Shown here in pieces: positions 49,880 through 57,729 of a stretch of DNA of 64,000 bases. A program made the translations under genes and the position numbers. Within the stretch, counting starts at the first letter, position 1, and every line of letters starts with the position of its first letter. The stretch is from Arthrobacter sp. B3I9 (lineage in GTDB: Bacteria > Actinomycetota > Actinomycetes > Actinomycetales > Micrococcaceae), in contig NZ_JAUSYO010000001.1 in NCBI RefSeq assembly GCF_030816935.1, positions 3,348,001 through 3,412,000 of the forward strand, in the 5' to 3' direction. Below the pieces are notes generated by a model. It was not told where the DNA came from and ran no database searches. It worked only from the letters and a program-made list of their open reading frames with translations.

Positions 49880-50713
49880 CTAGAGCCGGTAGTCCACTAC
49901 CAGCGGGGCGTGGTCAGAGAAGCGGGTGTCCCAGGACGGTGCCCGGTCAACAACGGCCGACACTGCGGCGGCAGCGAAGGCGGGCGTGGCCAGGTGGTAA
50001 TCAATGCGCCAGCCGGTGTCGTTGTCGAAGGCCTGTCCCCGTTGCGACCACCAAGTGTAGGGGCCGTCGACGTTACCCGCCAGGCCCCTGTGAACATCCT
50101 TCCAGCCGATTTCCTCACCGAAGAAGCGGTCGAAGTACGCGCGCTCCTCCGGCAGGAAGCCGGCACGTTTGACGTTGCCCTTCCAGTTACGGTTGTCCAG
50201 CTCCGTGTGCCCCACGTTGAGGTCCCCGACCACGAGGGCATGGTCGCTGTGCTTGGCCAGCTCGGGCAGCCTGGTGCTCATGACGTCCAGGAAGCGGAAC
50301 TTGTCGTCCTGCTTGGGGCTGCCGGCCTCGCCGGAGTGCACGTAGGCGCTGGCCACAGTCAGCGTGGACGCGTCCCCAGCGGCATTGCGGACGATGTAGT
50401 CGGCCTCGACCCACCGGCCGGCGGTAGCGAAGTAGTCCTCGCCGATGCCCACCCTGGTGTTGACGGGCTCGTCGCGGGAGGCAATGGCGACGCCGGCCCT
50501 GCCTTTAGCCTCGGCCTCCGCGTGCAGGATGTACCAGCCTTCGCCGATCAGTTCATTGACCACAGCGTCAGGCGCCCGGACCTCCTGGAGGCAGAGGATG
50601 TCCACTTCGCGGGGCTCAAGCCATTCCGCCATGCCCTTCTTGTAGGCGGCACGAAGGCCATTGACGTTGACTGATGCGATGCGAAGGTGGTCCTTCTCCA
50701 ATGCCAAGCTCAC
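49880..50713 (-). CDS. xth: Exodeoxyribonuclease III
   Basis: 277 residues from GTG 50713 (VSLALEKDHLRIASVNVNGLRAAYKKGM); GTG 50722 three codons earlier is the alternative. TAGAGT 7 nt before 50713 favours a leaderless start there. It is an AP endonuclease/3'-5' exonuclease of base-excision repair. Metal and catalytic motifs: NVNGLRAAYKKG (Asn), CLQEVRAPD (Glu), SAYVHSGEAGSP (Tyr), VVGDLNVGHTELDN (Asp, Asn), WRIDYHLAT (Asp) and FSDHAPLVVDY (Asp-His). Confidence 0.95.
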   Translation of the reverse strand: MSLALEKDHLRIASVNVNGLRAAYKKGMAEWLEPREVDILCLQEVRAPDAVVNELIGEGWYILHAEAEAKGRAGVAIASRDEPVNTRVGIGEDYFATAGRWVEADYIVRNAAGDASTLTVASAYVHSGEAGSPKQDDKFRFLDVMSTRLPELAKHSDHALVVGDLNVGHTELDNRNWKGNVKRAGFLPEERAYFDRFFGEEIGWKDVHRGLAGNVDGPYTWWSQRGQAFDNDTGWRIDYHLATPAFAAAAVSAVVDRAPSWDTRFSDHAPLVVDYRL

Positions 50714-50723
50714 CCGGTCCACT

Positions 50724-51299
50724 CTAGTCGATGACGGTTCCGCGGACGGGCTCGTCGCTTCCGCCCGAGGCCTTGATCATGTCCCGCGCGTTAGTGGCGG
50801 TGATCTCGATGGTTTCCAGGGCCCGGCGGATCATTTCCGGGTCTGCAGCGGCACCCTTGGCGCGCTCCTGCTCCACGACGCGGACCTGCACCTGGACGAT
50901 CTTGAAGGAATGGTCCAGCTTCAGGTCGCGCACCTCGTCGGCCTGGTGCCTCGGGGCCACGAGCCGGGTGCTGCCGGAGTTCACGCTGCCCGACGACGGC
51001 GCCCGGCCGGTCGCTGCGTTGAAGGCGTTCTGCGCCTCATTGAGCTTCGCGGTGGCCTTCTTTGCGGCCTTCTGGATGCTGAAGACGACGAACGATGCCA
51101 GGGCCAGCCAGAAGGCGGCGATGACCGCCACCACCCAGCCCACGACGTCGTTCTGGTTCGCCGCAAAGATCACGGCGACGAGGAACGCGATGATGAACAC
51201 GGTCATGCCAAGACCGCCGATCCGGAACATCGAGAACTTGCCCGTTGCGGCGTTGTACGCGGACGGCTTGGAAGACGCGGAGTTGCCCAGAGATTGCAT
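50724..51299 (-). CDS. Two-helix membrane protein with coiled-coil segment, unknown function
   Basis: 191 residues from ATG 51299, directly after GGAGG and a GATAAT-like box. Two membrane helices (MTVFIIAFLVAVIFAANQ; VVGWVVAVIAAFWLALASFVVF) form a hairpin, followed by an Ala/Lys-rich helix (SIQKAAKKATAKLNEAQNAFNAATG) and a soluble C-terminal domain (LDHSFKIVQVQVRVVEQERAKGAAADPEMIRRALETIEITATNARDMI). I do not recognise a named family. It ends 1-10 nt before xth, so they are probably co-transcribed. Confidence 0.8.
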   Translation of the reverse strand: MQSLGNSASSKPSAYNAATGKFSMFRIGGLGMTVFIIAFLVAVIFAANQNDVVGWVVAVIAAFWLALASFVVFSIQKAAKKATAKLNEAQNAFNAATGRAPSSGSVNSGSTRLVAPRHQADEVRDLKLDHSFKIVQVQVRVVEQERAKGAAADPEMIRRALETIEITATNARDMIKASGGSDEPVRGTVID

Positions 51300-51375
51300 T
51301 CCTCCATTATCGCAAACCCGGAACGCACCCCCGGGCGCTTCCACCCCCGGCGAACGTTCCCGCCGTCTCGGACCC

Positions 51376-51435
51376 AAGTGACTGGCAGCACGTGTCGTTT
51401 TGGGCGCCCAAAACGACGTTTGCTGCCAGTCAGTT
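51376..51435. repeat. Near-perfect 60-bp palindrome downstream of folD
   Basis: Arms 51376-51390 and 51421-51435 (AAGTGACTGGCAGCA against AACTGACTGGCAGCA, one mismatch) enclose a perfect 22-bp palindrome (51395-51416) centred on TGGGCGCCCA. The outer arm matches the hairpin at 20458-20517. It lies between the folD end and the start of the membrane-protein gene at 51299. Confidence 0.95.
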
Positions 51436-51502
51436 GGGAGGGCCGGTCAGTTGGGAGGGCCGGTCAGTTGGTAGGGCCGCTCAGTTGGGGAGGGCCGGTC
51501 AG
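51430..51502. repeat. 17-bp tandem array containing the folD stop codon
   Basis: TCAGTTGGGAGGGCCGG-type units start at 51430, 51447, 51464 and 51481, then a degenerate start at 51499. On the folD strand each unit ends CCAACTGA; the degenerate one contains the real folD stop TGA. The array abuts the hairpin arm exactly as at 20512-20541. Confidence 0.93.
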
Positions 51503-52431
51503 TGGGCGGAGGTGCTTCGTTCCGCCAGGTGGCGCTCTGCGGTTTCCACCACGTTGGCCAGCAGCATCGCACGGGTCATGGGACCCACTCCCCCGGGGTT
51601 CGGCGAGAGCCAGGCGGCGACGTTGGCGGCCGCGGGGTCCACGTCTCCGGTGACCACGGCCTTGCCGGAACCGTCGTCAACTCGGCTGACGCCGACGTCG
51701 AGCACAATGGCACCGGGCTTGAGGTCCTCAGCCTTGATCATGTGCGGCTGCCCTGCGGCGGCGATCACGACGTCGGCCCGCCGGATTTCGGCGGGCAGGT
51801 CCACGGTCCCGGTGTGGGCCAGGATGACGGTGGCGTTGACGTCCTTGCGGGTGAGCAGCAGCCCGACCGGCCGCCCGATGGTGACGCCGCGGCCCACCAC
51901 CAGCACGCGCTTGCCCTTGAGTTCGATCCCGTGCCGGGTGAGCAGTTCAACACAGCCCTTGGGCGTGCAGGGCAGCGGTGACTTCATCGGTCCGCTGACG
52001 TTTGCGACCAGCCGGCCGAGGTTGGTCGGGTGCAGGCCGTCGGCGTCCTTGTCCGGATCCATGGCCTCGAGGATGACGTCCTGGTCGATGTGCTTGGGCA
52101 GGGGCAGCTGGACGATGTAGCCGGTGCAGTCCGGGTTCTCGTTGAGCTCCCGGACCACGGCCAGCAGGTCCTCCTGCGTGGTGTCCTCGGGCAGGTCGCG
52201 GCGGATCGAGGTGATGCCTACCTCGGCGCAGTCCTTGTGCTTGCCGCCCACGTACCAGGTGCTGCCGGGGTCGGAGCCGACCAGGATGGTGCCGAGCCCG
52301 GGAACGATCCCCTGGGCCTTGAGCGCTGCCACGCGTTCGGTCAGTTCGGCCTTGATGGCGGCCGCGGTGGCCTTGCCGTCCAGGATTTGGGCTGTGGCCG
52401 GTGCTGTTGTTGCGGTCTCTGCAGAACTCAT
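51499..52431 (-). CDS. folD: Bifunctional methylenetetrahydrofolate dehydrogenase / methenyltetrahydrofolate cyclohydrolase
   Basis: 310 residues from ATG 52431, 4 nt after the glyA stop. It interconverts 5,10-methylene-, methenyl- and 10-formyl-THF with NADP. Motifs: [27 protein letters not shown] (catalytic Tyr/Lys region), [61 protein letters not shown] (NADP loop) and GVSRVDDG...GDVDP...[21 protein letters not shown]. Directly downstream of glyA, behind the ZTP riboswitch, so both respond to folate-linked stress. Confidence 0.97.
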   Translation of the reverse strand: MSSAETATTAPATAQILDGKATAAAIKAELTERVAALKAQGIVPGLGTILVGSDPGSTWYVGGKHKDCAEVGITSIRRDLPEDTTQEDLLAVVRELNENPDCTGYIVQLPLPKHIDQDVILEAMDPDKDADGLHPTNLGRLVANVSGPMKSPLPCTPKGCVELLTRHGIELKGKRVLVVGRGVTIGRPVGLLLTRKDVNATVILAHTGTVDLPAEIRRADVVIAAAGQPHMIKAEDLKPGAIVLDVGVSRVDDGSGKAVVTGDVDPAAANVAAWLSPNPGGVGPMTRAMLLANVVETAERHLAERSTSAH

Positions 52432-52435
52432 GGGG

Positions 52436-53737
52436 TCACCACTGCTCGTGCTGCGGGTACAGCGGGAAGTCGGCGGCCAGCTTGTCCACACGGTACTGCA
52501 GGGCTTCGACATCCGCGGCGGTGCCGGACTTCAGAGCGGTGGCGATGATGTCCGCCACCTCGGTGAATTCCTCGGCACCGAAGCCGCGGGTGGCCAGGGC
52601 CGGGGTGCCGATGCGCAGGCCGGAAGTGACCATCGGCGGGCGGGGATCGAACGGCACGGCATTGCGGTTGACCGTGATGCCCACGGAGTGGAGGAGGTCT
52701 TCGGCCTGCTGGCCGTCGAGCTGGGAGTTGCGCAGGTCCACCAGGACCAGGTGCACGTCGGTTCCGCCGGTGAGAACTGAAACGCCGGCGTCGGCGACGT
52801 CCGACTGGTTGAGGCGGTCGGCGATGATCCGGGCGCCTTCCAGGACGCGTTCCTGGCGCTCCTTGAATTCCTCGGTGCCGGCGATCTTGAACGCCACGGC
52901 CTTGGCGGCGATGACGTGCATCAGCGGTCCGCCCTGCTGGCCCGGGAAGACGTTGGAGTTGATCTTCTTGGCCCAGTCCTGCTTGGCCAGGATCACCCCG
53001 GAGCGGGGGCCGGCGAGGGTCTTGTGCACCGTGGAGGTGACGACGTCGGAGTGCGGCACCGGGCTCGGGTGCAGGCCGGCGGCAACCAGTCCCGCAAAGT
53101 GCGCCATGTCGGTCCAGAGCAGGGCGCCGACCTCATCGGCGATCGAGCGGAAGGCGGCGAAGTCAAGGTGGCGGGGGTAGGCGGACCAGCCGGCGATGAT
53201 GACCTGCGGCTTCTCGGCGATGGCCTGCTCGCGGAGCCTGTCCATGTCGATCCGGAAGTTGTCTTCCTCGACCTGGTAGGCGGCGACGTCGTAGAGCTTT
53301 CCGGAGAAGTTCAGCTTCATGCCGTGGGTCAGGTGGCCGCCGTGCGCCAGCGACAGGCCCAGGATCTTGTCGCCTGGCTTGATCATGGCGGAGAGCGCCG
53401 CGGCGTTCGCCTGGGCGCCGGAGTGCGGCTGGACGTTGGCGAATTCGGCGCCGAAGAGGTCCTTGACCCGGTCGATCGCGAGCTGCTCGGCGACGTCGAC
53501 GTACTCGCAGCCGCCGTAGTAGCGGCGTCCCGGGTAGCCCTCGGCGTACTTGTTGGTCAGGACCGAGCCCTGGGCTTCCATCACGGCGCGCGGGGCGAAG
53601 TTCTCGGAGGCGATCATCTCCAGGGTGCCGCGCTGGCGGCCGAGCTCCTGGCTGAGGACGGCGGCAATTTCGGGATCGAGCTCCGCCAGCGGCTGGTTGC
53701 TCACGGCAGTCGAGGAAAGGTTAACGGAAGTAGTCAC
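52436..53737 (-). CDS. glyA: Serine hydroxymethyltransferase
   Basis: 433 residues from GTG 53737, with AGGAG 6 nt upstream. It converts serine and THF to glycine and 5,10-methylene-THF. PLP lysine in [60 protein letters not shown] is the signature N-terminus; [12 protein letters not shown] and [19 protein letters not shown] line the cofactor site. First gene after the ZTP aptamer at 53903-53990 and followed by folD. Confidence 0.97.
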   Translation of the reverse strand: MTTSVNLSSTAVSNQPLAELDPEIAAVLSQELGRQRGTLEMIASENFAPRAVMEAQGSVLTNKYAEGYPGRRYYGGCEYVDVAEQLAIDRVKDLFGAEFANVQPHSGAQANAAALSAMIKPGDKILGLSLAHGGHLTHGMKLNFSGKLYDVAAYQVEEDNFRIDMDRLREQAIAEKPQVIIAGWSAYPRHLDFAAFRSIADEVGALLWTDMAHFAGLVAAGLHPSPVPHSDVVTSTVHKTLAGPRSGVILAKQDWAKKINSNVFPGQQGGPLMHVIAAKAVAFKIAGTEEFKERQERVLEGARIIADRLNQSDVADAGVSVLTGGTDVHLVLVDLRNSQLDGQQAEDLLHSVGITVNRNAVPFDPRPPMVTSGLRIGTPALATRGFGAEEFTEVADIIATALKSGTAADVEALQYRVDKLAADFPLYPQHEQW

Positions 53738-53812
53738 GAAGAACTCCTGGCTAGGCAACGGGCACTGCTTAAGGTCAGGTTACCGGCTGGCCCGCCGCAG
53801 CGCCCTAAATTA

Positions 53813-53831
53813 CGTACCGGGAACCGGTACG
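53813..53831 (-). terminator. Terminator-like hairpin in the glyA leader (possible riboswitch expression platform)
   Basis: CGTACCGG pairs perfectly with CCGGTACG around a 3-nt loop, followed on the minus strand by TAATTTAG. It lies between the aptamer and glyA, and could serve as the transcription-control stem. A second hairpin (CGGCAG/CTGCCG) lies nearer the aptamer. Confidence 0.5.
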
Positions 53832-53902
53832 CAGCAGGGGCTGGCATCCGCTAAGGGTGCCGACGGCGGGGCGGCAGCAGGAGCTGCCGACCGGCAAAAC
53901 AT

Positions 53903-53990
53903 GACCCTCGGCCCAGGCGTACGATCCGTGGTCTTCGTGAGTGCCGCTCCCTGGTGGTTACCCACCCAACGCCAGTTGCGACCGTTCAAG
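53903..53990 (-). ncRNA. ZTP/ZMP (pfl) riboswitch upstream of glyA-folD
   Basis: On the minus strand the leader reads GGTCGCAACTGGCG (from 53983), TTGGGTGGGTAACCACC, AGGGAGC, and after a variable loop CGCCTGGGC (ending at 53911). These are the conserved blocks of the pfl motif: the ACTGGCG box, the GTGG-loop-CCAC hairpin, GGGAGC and the 3' CGCCTGGGC. The motif senses ZTP/ZMP, which accumulates when 10-formyl-THF is short, and turns on folate genes. The genes controlled, glyA and folD, fit. Confidence 0.93.
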
Positions 53991-53994
53991 CCTA
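53989..53994 (-). promoter_or_regulatory. -10 box of the glyA promoter
   Basis: TAGGCT on the minus strand, ending 5 nt before GGTCGC, so transcription would start at the first conserved base of the ZTP aptamer. Confidence 0.5.
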
Positions 53995-54025
53995 CCGCAG
54001 CCGCTACCCGGACGCGGGTCCGGGC

Positions 54026-54105
54026 GCAGGTCCGGGCAGGTCCGCGCAGGTCCGGGCAGTTGCGCGCAGGTCCGCGCAGGTCAGGGCAGTTGCGCGCAGG
54101 TAGGC
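54026..54105. repeat. Eight 10-bp tandem repeats between the purU and glyA promoters
   Basis: Eight exact-length units starting at 54026, 54036, 54046, 54056, 54066, 54076, 54086 and 54096, consensus GCAGGTCCGS, with two GCAGTTGCGC variants giving a 30-bp higher-order period. The last unit contains the purU -10 box. Confidence 0.93.
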
Positions 54106-54106
54106 T
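54101..54106 (+). promoter_or_regulatory. -10 box for leaderless purU transcript
   Basis: TAGGCT, 7 nt before GTG 54114; no ribosome site. Confidence 0.5.
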
Positions 54107-54113
54107 GTACGTC

Positions 54114-54974
54114 GTGACTGACCACCAGCAAAGCGATTCCTACATCCTCACCCTTTCCTGCCCGGACCGGCCCGGCATCGTGCACGCCGTCGCCGGGGCC
54201 CTCCTCGTGGCGGGCTGCAACATCACGGATTCCCAGCAGTACGGCAGCCAGGAGACCGGAACGTTCTTTATGCGGGTGGAGGCCACGACCGCGGCCGCCC
54301 AGGCCGAACTGCAGGCCGCGCTGGAGCCGGTCGCGCTGGCCTTCGGCATGCAGTGGAGCCTGAACCCCGAGGGCCGGAAGGTCCGCACGCTGCTCATGGC
54401 CAGCACCTCGGCCCACTGCCTCAACGATTTGCTCTTCCTGCAGCGCTCGGGGACCCTCCCGATCGAGATCCCGGCCATCGTCTCCAACCACCAGGACCTG
54501 GCCGGGCTGGCCGAGTTCTATGGCATCCCCTTCCACTACGTCCCTGTCACCCGGGACTCGAAGGCCCGTGCCGAGGACGAGCTGCGCGCCCTGATGGCGG
54601 AGCACGACATTGAGCTCACCGTCCTGGCCCGCTACATGCAGATCCTCTCCGACGAGCTGTGCACCGAGCTCTCCGGCAAGGCCATCAACATCCACCACTC
54701 CTTCCTGCCGTCCTTCAAGGGCGCCAAGCCGTACCACCAGGCGCACTCCCGCGGGGTGAAGCTCATCGGCGCCACCGCGCATTACGTGACGGCGGCCCTG
54801 GACGAGGGCCCGATCATCGAGCAGGAAGTCATCCGGGTGGACCACCGGCGCACGGCGGAGCAGTTCGTCCAGATGGGCCGGGACGTGGAGGGCCGGACGC
54901 TGGCCCAGGCGGTCCAGTGGCACGCCGAACACCGCGTCCTGCTGGACGGCAACCGGACGGTTGTCTTTAACTGA
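54114..54974 (+). CDS. purU: Formyltetrahydrofolate deformylase
   Basis: 286 residues from GTG 54114 (VTDHQQSDSYILTLSCPDRPGIVHAVAGALLVAGCNI); a longer open frame upstream is translated repeat DNA. It hydrolyses 10-formyl-THF to THF and formate, balancing one-carbon pools. An N-terminal ACT domain (about residues 8-85, often a glycine/methionine sensor) precedes the formyltransferase-like domain with ASTSAHCLNDLLF, VSNHQDLAGLAEFYGIPFHYVP, LARYMQILSDELC, INIHHSFLPSFKGAKPYHQA (catalytic His) and GATAHYVTAALDEGPIIEQEV (catalytic Asp). Confidence 0.95.
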   Translation: MTDHQQSDSYILTLSCPDRPGIVHAVAGALLVAGCNITDSQQYGSQETGTFFMRVEATTAAAQAELQAALEPVALAFGMQWSLNPEGRKVRTLLMASTSAHCLNDLLFLQRSGTLPIEIPAIVSNHQDLAGLAEFYGIPFHYVPVTRDSKARAEDELRALMAEHDIELTVLARYMQILSDELCTELSGKAINIHHSFLPSFKGAKPYHQAHSRGVKLIGATAHYVTAALDEGPIIEQEVIRVDHRRTAEQFVQMGRDVEGRTLAQAVQWHAEHRVLLDGNRTVVFN

Positions 54975-54995
54975 CGCCGGACTTTTACTTGAGGT

Positions 54996-55394
54996 ATGGC
55001 CGCTTTGCGGGAGGAACTCCTCGCGGAGTTTGTCACGCTGCTCAAGGCTGAAGGCCGGCGCGGCGTGCTGGGGCTCAACTGCGCCCGGGGGTCGGACGGC
55101 CTGCACTTCGTCCAGTGTGGCATCCATTTCATCGGGGTGGATCCGTCCGAGGAGAATGTGCACTCAGCCCGCGCCCGCGGCCTGGACGTTGCGGTCGCCG
55201 GGCCGGAGTCCCTCCCCTTCCCCAACGCCGCGTTCGCCTCTGTGTGGGCGGCGGACGCCCTGGCGGGCCTGCCGCCGGAGCAGTGGGCCGGCGTCGTGCG
55301 GGAGATGGAACGGGTGGCCGCTCCGGGCGCCCCGATCGCCGTCGTGCTCCCCGAACCCGACCAGGGTTTCACGATCCTGCGCTCCCCCGCCTGA
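54996..55394 (+). CDS. Small class I SAM-dependent methyltransferase-like protein
   Basis: 132 residues, ATG 54996 with TTGAGG upstream, 22 nt after purU. It follows the Rossmann methyltransferase pattern: GVLGLNCARGSDGLHFVQCGIHFIGVDPSEENVHSARARG, ESLPFPNAAFASVWAADALAGLPPEQWAGVVREMERVAAPGAPIAVVLPEP. The SAM loop is degenerate (GLNCARGS instead of LGCGTG), and the protein lacks the C-terminal beta hairpin, so activity is doubtful. Could be a stand-alone remnant. Confidence 0.75.
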   Translation: MAALREELLAEFVTLLKAEGRRGVLGLNCARGSDGLHFVQCGIHFIGVDPSEENVHSARARGLDVAVAGPESLPFPNAAFASVWAADALAGLPPEQWAGVVREMERVAAPGAPIAVVLPEPDQGFTILRSPA

Positions 55395-55420
55395 ATCCAC
55401 AGGACACGCGGCGGGTGTCC

Positions 55421-55426
55421 TAGGCT
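55421..55426 (+). promoter_or_regulatory. -10 box for leaderless gamma carbonic anhydrase transcript
   Basis: TAGGCT, 6 nt before ATG 55433. Confidence 0.5.
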
Positions 55427-55432
55427 GGGGGC

Positions 55433-55954
55433 ATGGCTCCCCTTTACGCATTCGCCGGCGACACTCCGGCCGTCCATGATTCCGCCTTCATCGCCCCCAC
55501 GGCCTCGGTCATCGGCAAGGCCACGCTGGCGGAAAACTCCAGCGCATTCTACGGCGTCTCCGTCCGGGCGGACACCGCCGCGATCACCGTGGGCGCCGGC
55601 ACCAACCTGCAGGACAACGTGGTGCTGCACGCCGACGCCGGGTTCCCCTGCACGGTCGGGGCGCGCGTCAGCGTCGGGCACAATGCCGTCGTGCATGGCT
55701 GCACGGTGGAGGACGACTGCCTGATCGGCATGAGCGCCACCATCCTCAACGGCGCCGTGATCGGTGCCGGGTCGCTGGTCGCCGCCGGGGCCGTGGTGCT
55801 GGAGGGCACCATCGTGCCGCCGCGCTCGCTTGTCGCCGGAGTGCCGGCCAAGGTCCGCCGCGAACTCAACGACGAGGAATTTGCCGGGGTCCAGCGCAAC
55901 GCGGCGCACTACCAGGACCTGGCCCGGGCCCACCGGGAGCTGCACGGCTCCTGA
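55433..55954 (+). CDS. Gamma carbonic anhydrase family protein
   Basis: 173 residues, ATG 55433. Left-handed beta-helix of hexapeptide repeats (AFIAPTASVIGKATLAENSSAFYGVSVRADTAAITVGAGTNLQDNVVLHADAGFPCTVGARVSVGHNAVVHGCTVEDDCLIGMSATILNGAVIGAGSLVAAGAVV). The three zinc His are in VVLHAD, VGHNAV and VVHGC, spaced as in the Cam/YrdA family. PPRSLVAGVPAKVRREL is the family C-terminal motif. Many members have low or no carbonic anhydrase activity, so the reaction is not certain. Confidence 0.93.
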   Translation: MAPLYAFAGDTPAVHDSAFIAPTASVIGKATLAENSSAFYGVSVRADTAAITVGAGTNLQDNVVLHADAGFPCTVGARVSVGHNAVVHGCTVEDDCLIGMSATILNGAVIGAGSLVAAGAVVLEGTIVPPRSLVAGVPAKVRRELNDEEFAGVQRNAAHYQDLARAHRELHGS

Positions 55955-56019
55955 CGGCCGGCGCACCAGCCGCGGCAGCGGAAAGCCTCGCGCACCGACC
56001 GGGCACCCTCCGCGAGCGC

Positions 56020-57729
56020 TTAGTCGAGCGTAACCGGGCCGATTTCCTCCAGCAGCTCCCCTGGCCCCGGGTTGTCCGGAGACGTCCGGCCGCCCAAGTG
56101 GTTGACCACGCCCCACACCGCGTTCAGCCCGGTGGTGACGGCACCTTCGGCCCAGCCGGCCGTAAAGGACACGTCGTCCCCGGCCAGGAAAATGCCGCGC
56201 TGGTGCACGGCCAGCTCGTCCTGCTTGAAATGCGTGAACAGCCGTTGCTGGTAGCGGTAGTGCCCCGGCAGGTTCGCCTTGAACGCGCCCATGAAGTTGG
56301 GGTCCGCCTCCCACGAGACCGTGATGGGCTGCCCCACGATGTGGCCGGCGATGTCGACGTCGGGGTAGATCTGGGCGAGCGAGTGCAGCATCAGCTCCAC
56401 GCGTTCGTCGGCATCCAGCGCCAGCCATTTGAGCGCATCGTCATTCCAGGTGTAGGACAGCAGGATCACCGCCGGCTGGTCGGGTCCGTTATCCAGCAGG
56501 TACGTCGCCCGGTTGAGTCGGTCCGTGAGCGTCATGGAAAGGACGTCCCGGCCGCTTGCTGGGTCGATGTCCTTCCAGAAGGGCCGGTCCACCATGACAA
56601 AGGTCTTGGATGACTGCATGTAGTGCGAGCGCTCGATCGCCGTCCAGAGCTCGGCGGGAAACAGCTTCTCCTCCGTATGGATCCGGGTGGACAGCAACCA
56701 GGACTGGCAGGTGGTGACGACGGCGGGGTAGGCGGACTCGCGGCCCCACCGTTCCCGGACGCGGAAGTTCCCCTCCCCGTCCCGCGCGATCCGGTCCACC
56801 GCACCGCGCGGGGCTCCGGCGTGCAGCGACGCGAGGGAGGTCCCGTCGGGCCAGTGCGCCATGCCCGACGGCGCGTGTTGCCACAGTGCCTCGGGGAGCC
56901 GCTGGGCTCCGCCGGCGATAAGGCGGTGCTGGTCGTCAGCGTCGGTGTAGACCACGCGCAGGATTTCCAGGATGGAGTTGGGAAAGTCCGTGTCCCAGCC
57001 CCCTGTACCGAAGCCCACCTGGCCGAACGCCTCCCGGTGGGCGAAGCCGGCCTGCTTGAACGAGTCGCTGCCTGCGATGAAGCCGTAGAACGTCTGTTCA
57101 TCCAGCAGCGGGAGCAGTTCGTTCCAGAGCTCCTTGATCCGCACCGTGTCCCGGGCCCGGATGGCGTCCTGCATTTCGATGAACATGGCGCCGTCACTTA
57201 CCGCGGCCTTCCAGGCATCAGCCACCTCACGGAAGAACGGCGGAAGGTCAGCGGGCGTTTCGGCGTAGTACTTCTTCCCCGCGAGCTCGATCACCGTACT
57301 GGAGGTGGCGCCTGCCAGCGGGTTGGGAAAATCCCGGGTCTCCAGTCCCAGCAGGTCCACGTAATGGTAGAAGGCCTTGCCCGAGACCGGGAACCGCATC
57401 CCACCGAGGTCGGCGACCACTCCGGGGGCGGACGGGAAGCTGGCGGTGCGAAGCCGCCCACCGATCCGGTCCGCCTCGTAGACCACCGGGCGCAGGCCGA
57501 GCTTCATCAGTTCGTACGCCGTCACCAAGCCCGACAACCCGGCCCCGACCACCGCGACCTCCGTCCCGTACAGCTCGGCCGGAACCGAGCCCAGGCCGTC
57601 CGGGTGGGCCAGATAATGGTCGTAGCTGAACGGGAAGTCCGGGTTCAGCATGGTGATCGGCCCTGCTGCGGCGTCGCTGCGACGCCGCGCGTCGGAGCTT
57701 GGGGCTGGCAGTTCGGTGGCGGTGGTCAT
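56020..57729 (-). CDS. Flavin amino-acid 2-monooxygenase, DavB-like (lysine 2-monooxygenase family)
   Basis: 569 residues, ATG 57729, overlapping the permease stop by 4 nt. FAD-dependent; the family oxidatively decarboxylates an L-amino acid to the amide one carbon shorter (lysine to 5-aminopentanamide in DavB; tryptophan to indole-3-acetamide in IaaM). N-terminal ITMLNPDFPFSYDHYLAHPDGLGSVPAELYGTEVAVVGAGLSGLVTAYELMKLGLRPVVYEAD, GGRLRTASF, DLGGMRFPVSGKAFYHYVDLLGLETRDFPNPL, GQVGFGTGGWDTDFPNS and C-terminal HQRGIFLAGDDVSFTAGWAEGAVTTGLNAVWGVVNHLGG strongly resemble the lysine-type enzymes as I recall them. Substrate is inferred. Confidence 0.88.
   Translation of the reverse strand: MTTATELPAPSSDARRRSDAAAGPITMLNPDFPFSYDHYLAHPDGLGSVPAELYGTEVAVVGAGLSGLVTAYELMKLGLRPVVYEADRIGGRLRTASFPSAPGVVADLGGMRFPVSGKAFYHYVDLLGLETRDFPNPLAGATSSTVIELAGKKYYAETPADLPPFFREVADAWKAAVSDGAMFIEMQDAIRARDTVRIKELWNELLPLLDEQTFYGFIAGSDSFKQAGFAHREAFGQVGFGTGGWDTDFPNSILEILRVVYTDADDQHRLIAGGAQRLPEALWQHAPSGMAHWPDGTSLASLHAGAPRGAVDRIARDGEGNFRVRERWGRESAYPAVVTTCQSWLLSTRIHTEEKLFPAELWTAIERSHYMQSSKTFVMVDRPFWKDIDPASGRDVLSMTLTDRLNRATYLLDNGPDQPAVILLSYTWNDDALKWLALDADERVELMLHSLAQIYPDVDIAGHIVGQPITVSWEADPNFMGAFKANLPGHYRYQQRLFTHFKQDELAVHQRGIFLAGDDVSFTAGWAEGAVTTGLNAVWGVVNHLGGRTSPDNPGPGELLEEIGPVTLD

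Larger units (their letters stand above)
53738..54113. other. 376-bp divergent glyA/purU intergenic region
   Basis: From left to right it holds the glyA leader with a hairpin at 53813-53831, the ZTP aptamer at 53903-53990, the glyA -10 box at 53989-53994, an eight-unit 10-bp tandem array at 54026-54105, and the purU -10 box at 54101-54106. I see no coding sequence in it. Confidence 0.85.

Noticed and set aside
51430..51502. Array resembling a CRISPR
   Set aside because: Units are contiguous 17-18 bp with no spacers and there are no cas genes; the same holds for the other arrays.
53813..53831. Glycine or T-box leader for glyA
   Set aside because: The leader contains the ZTP motif blocks instead; this hairpin is only a terminator-like stem.
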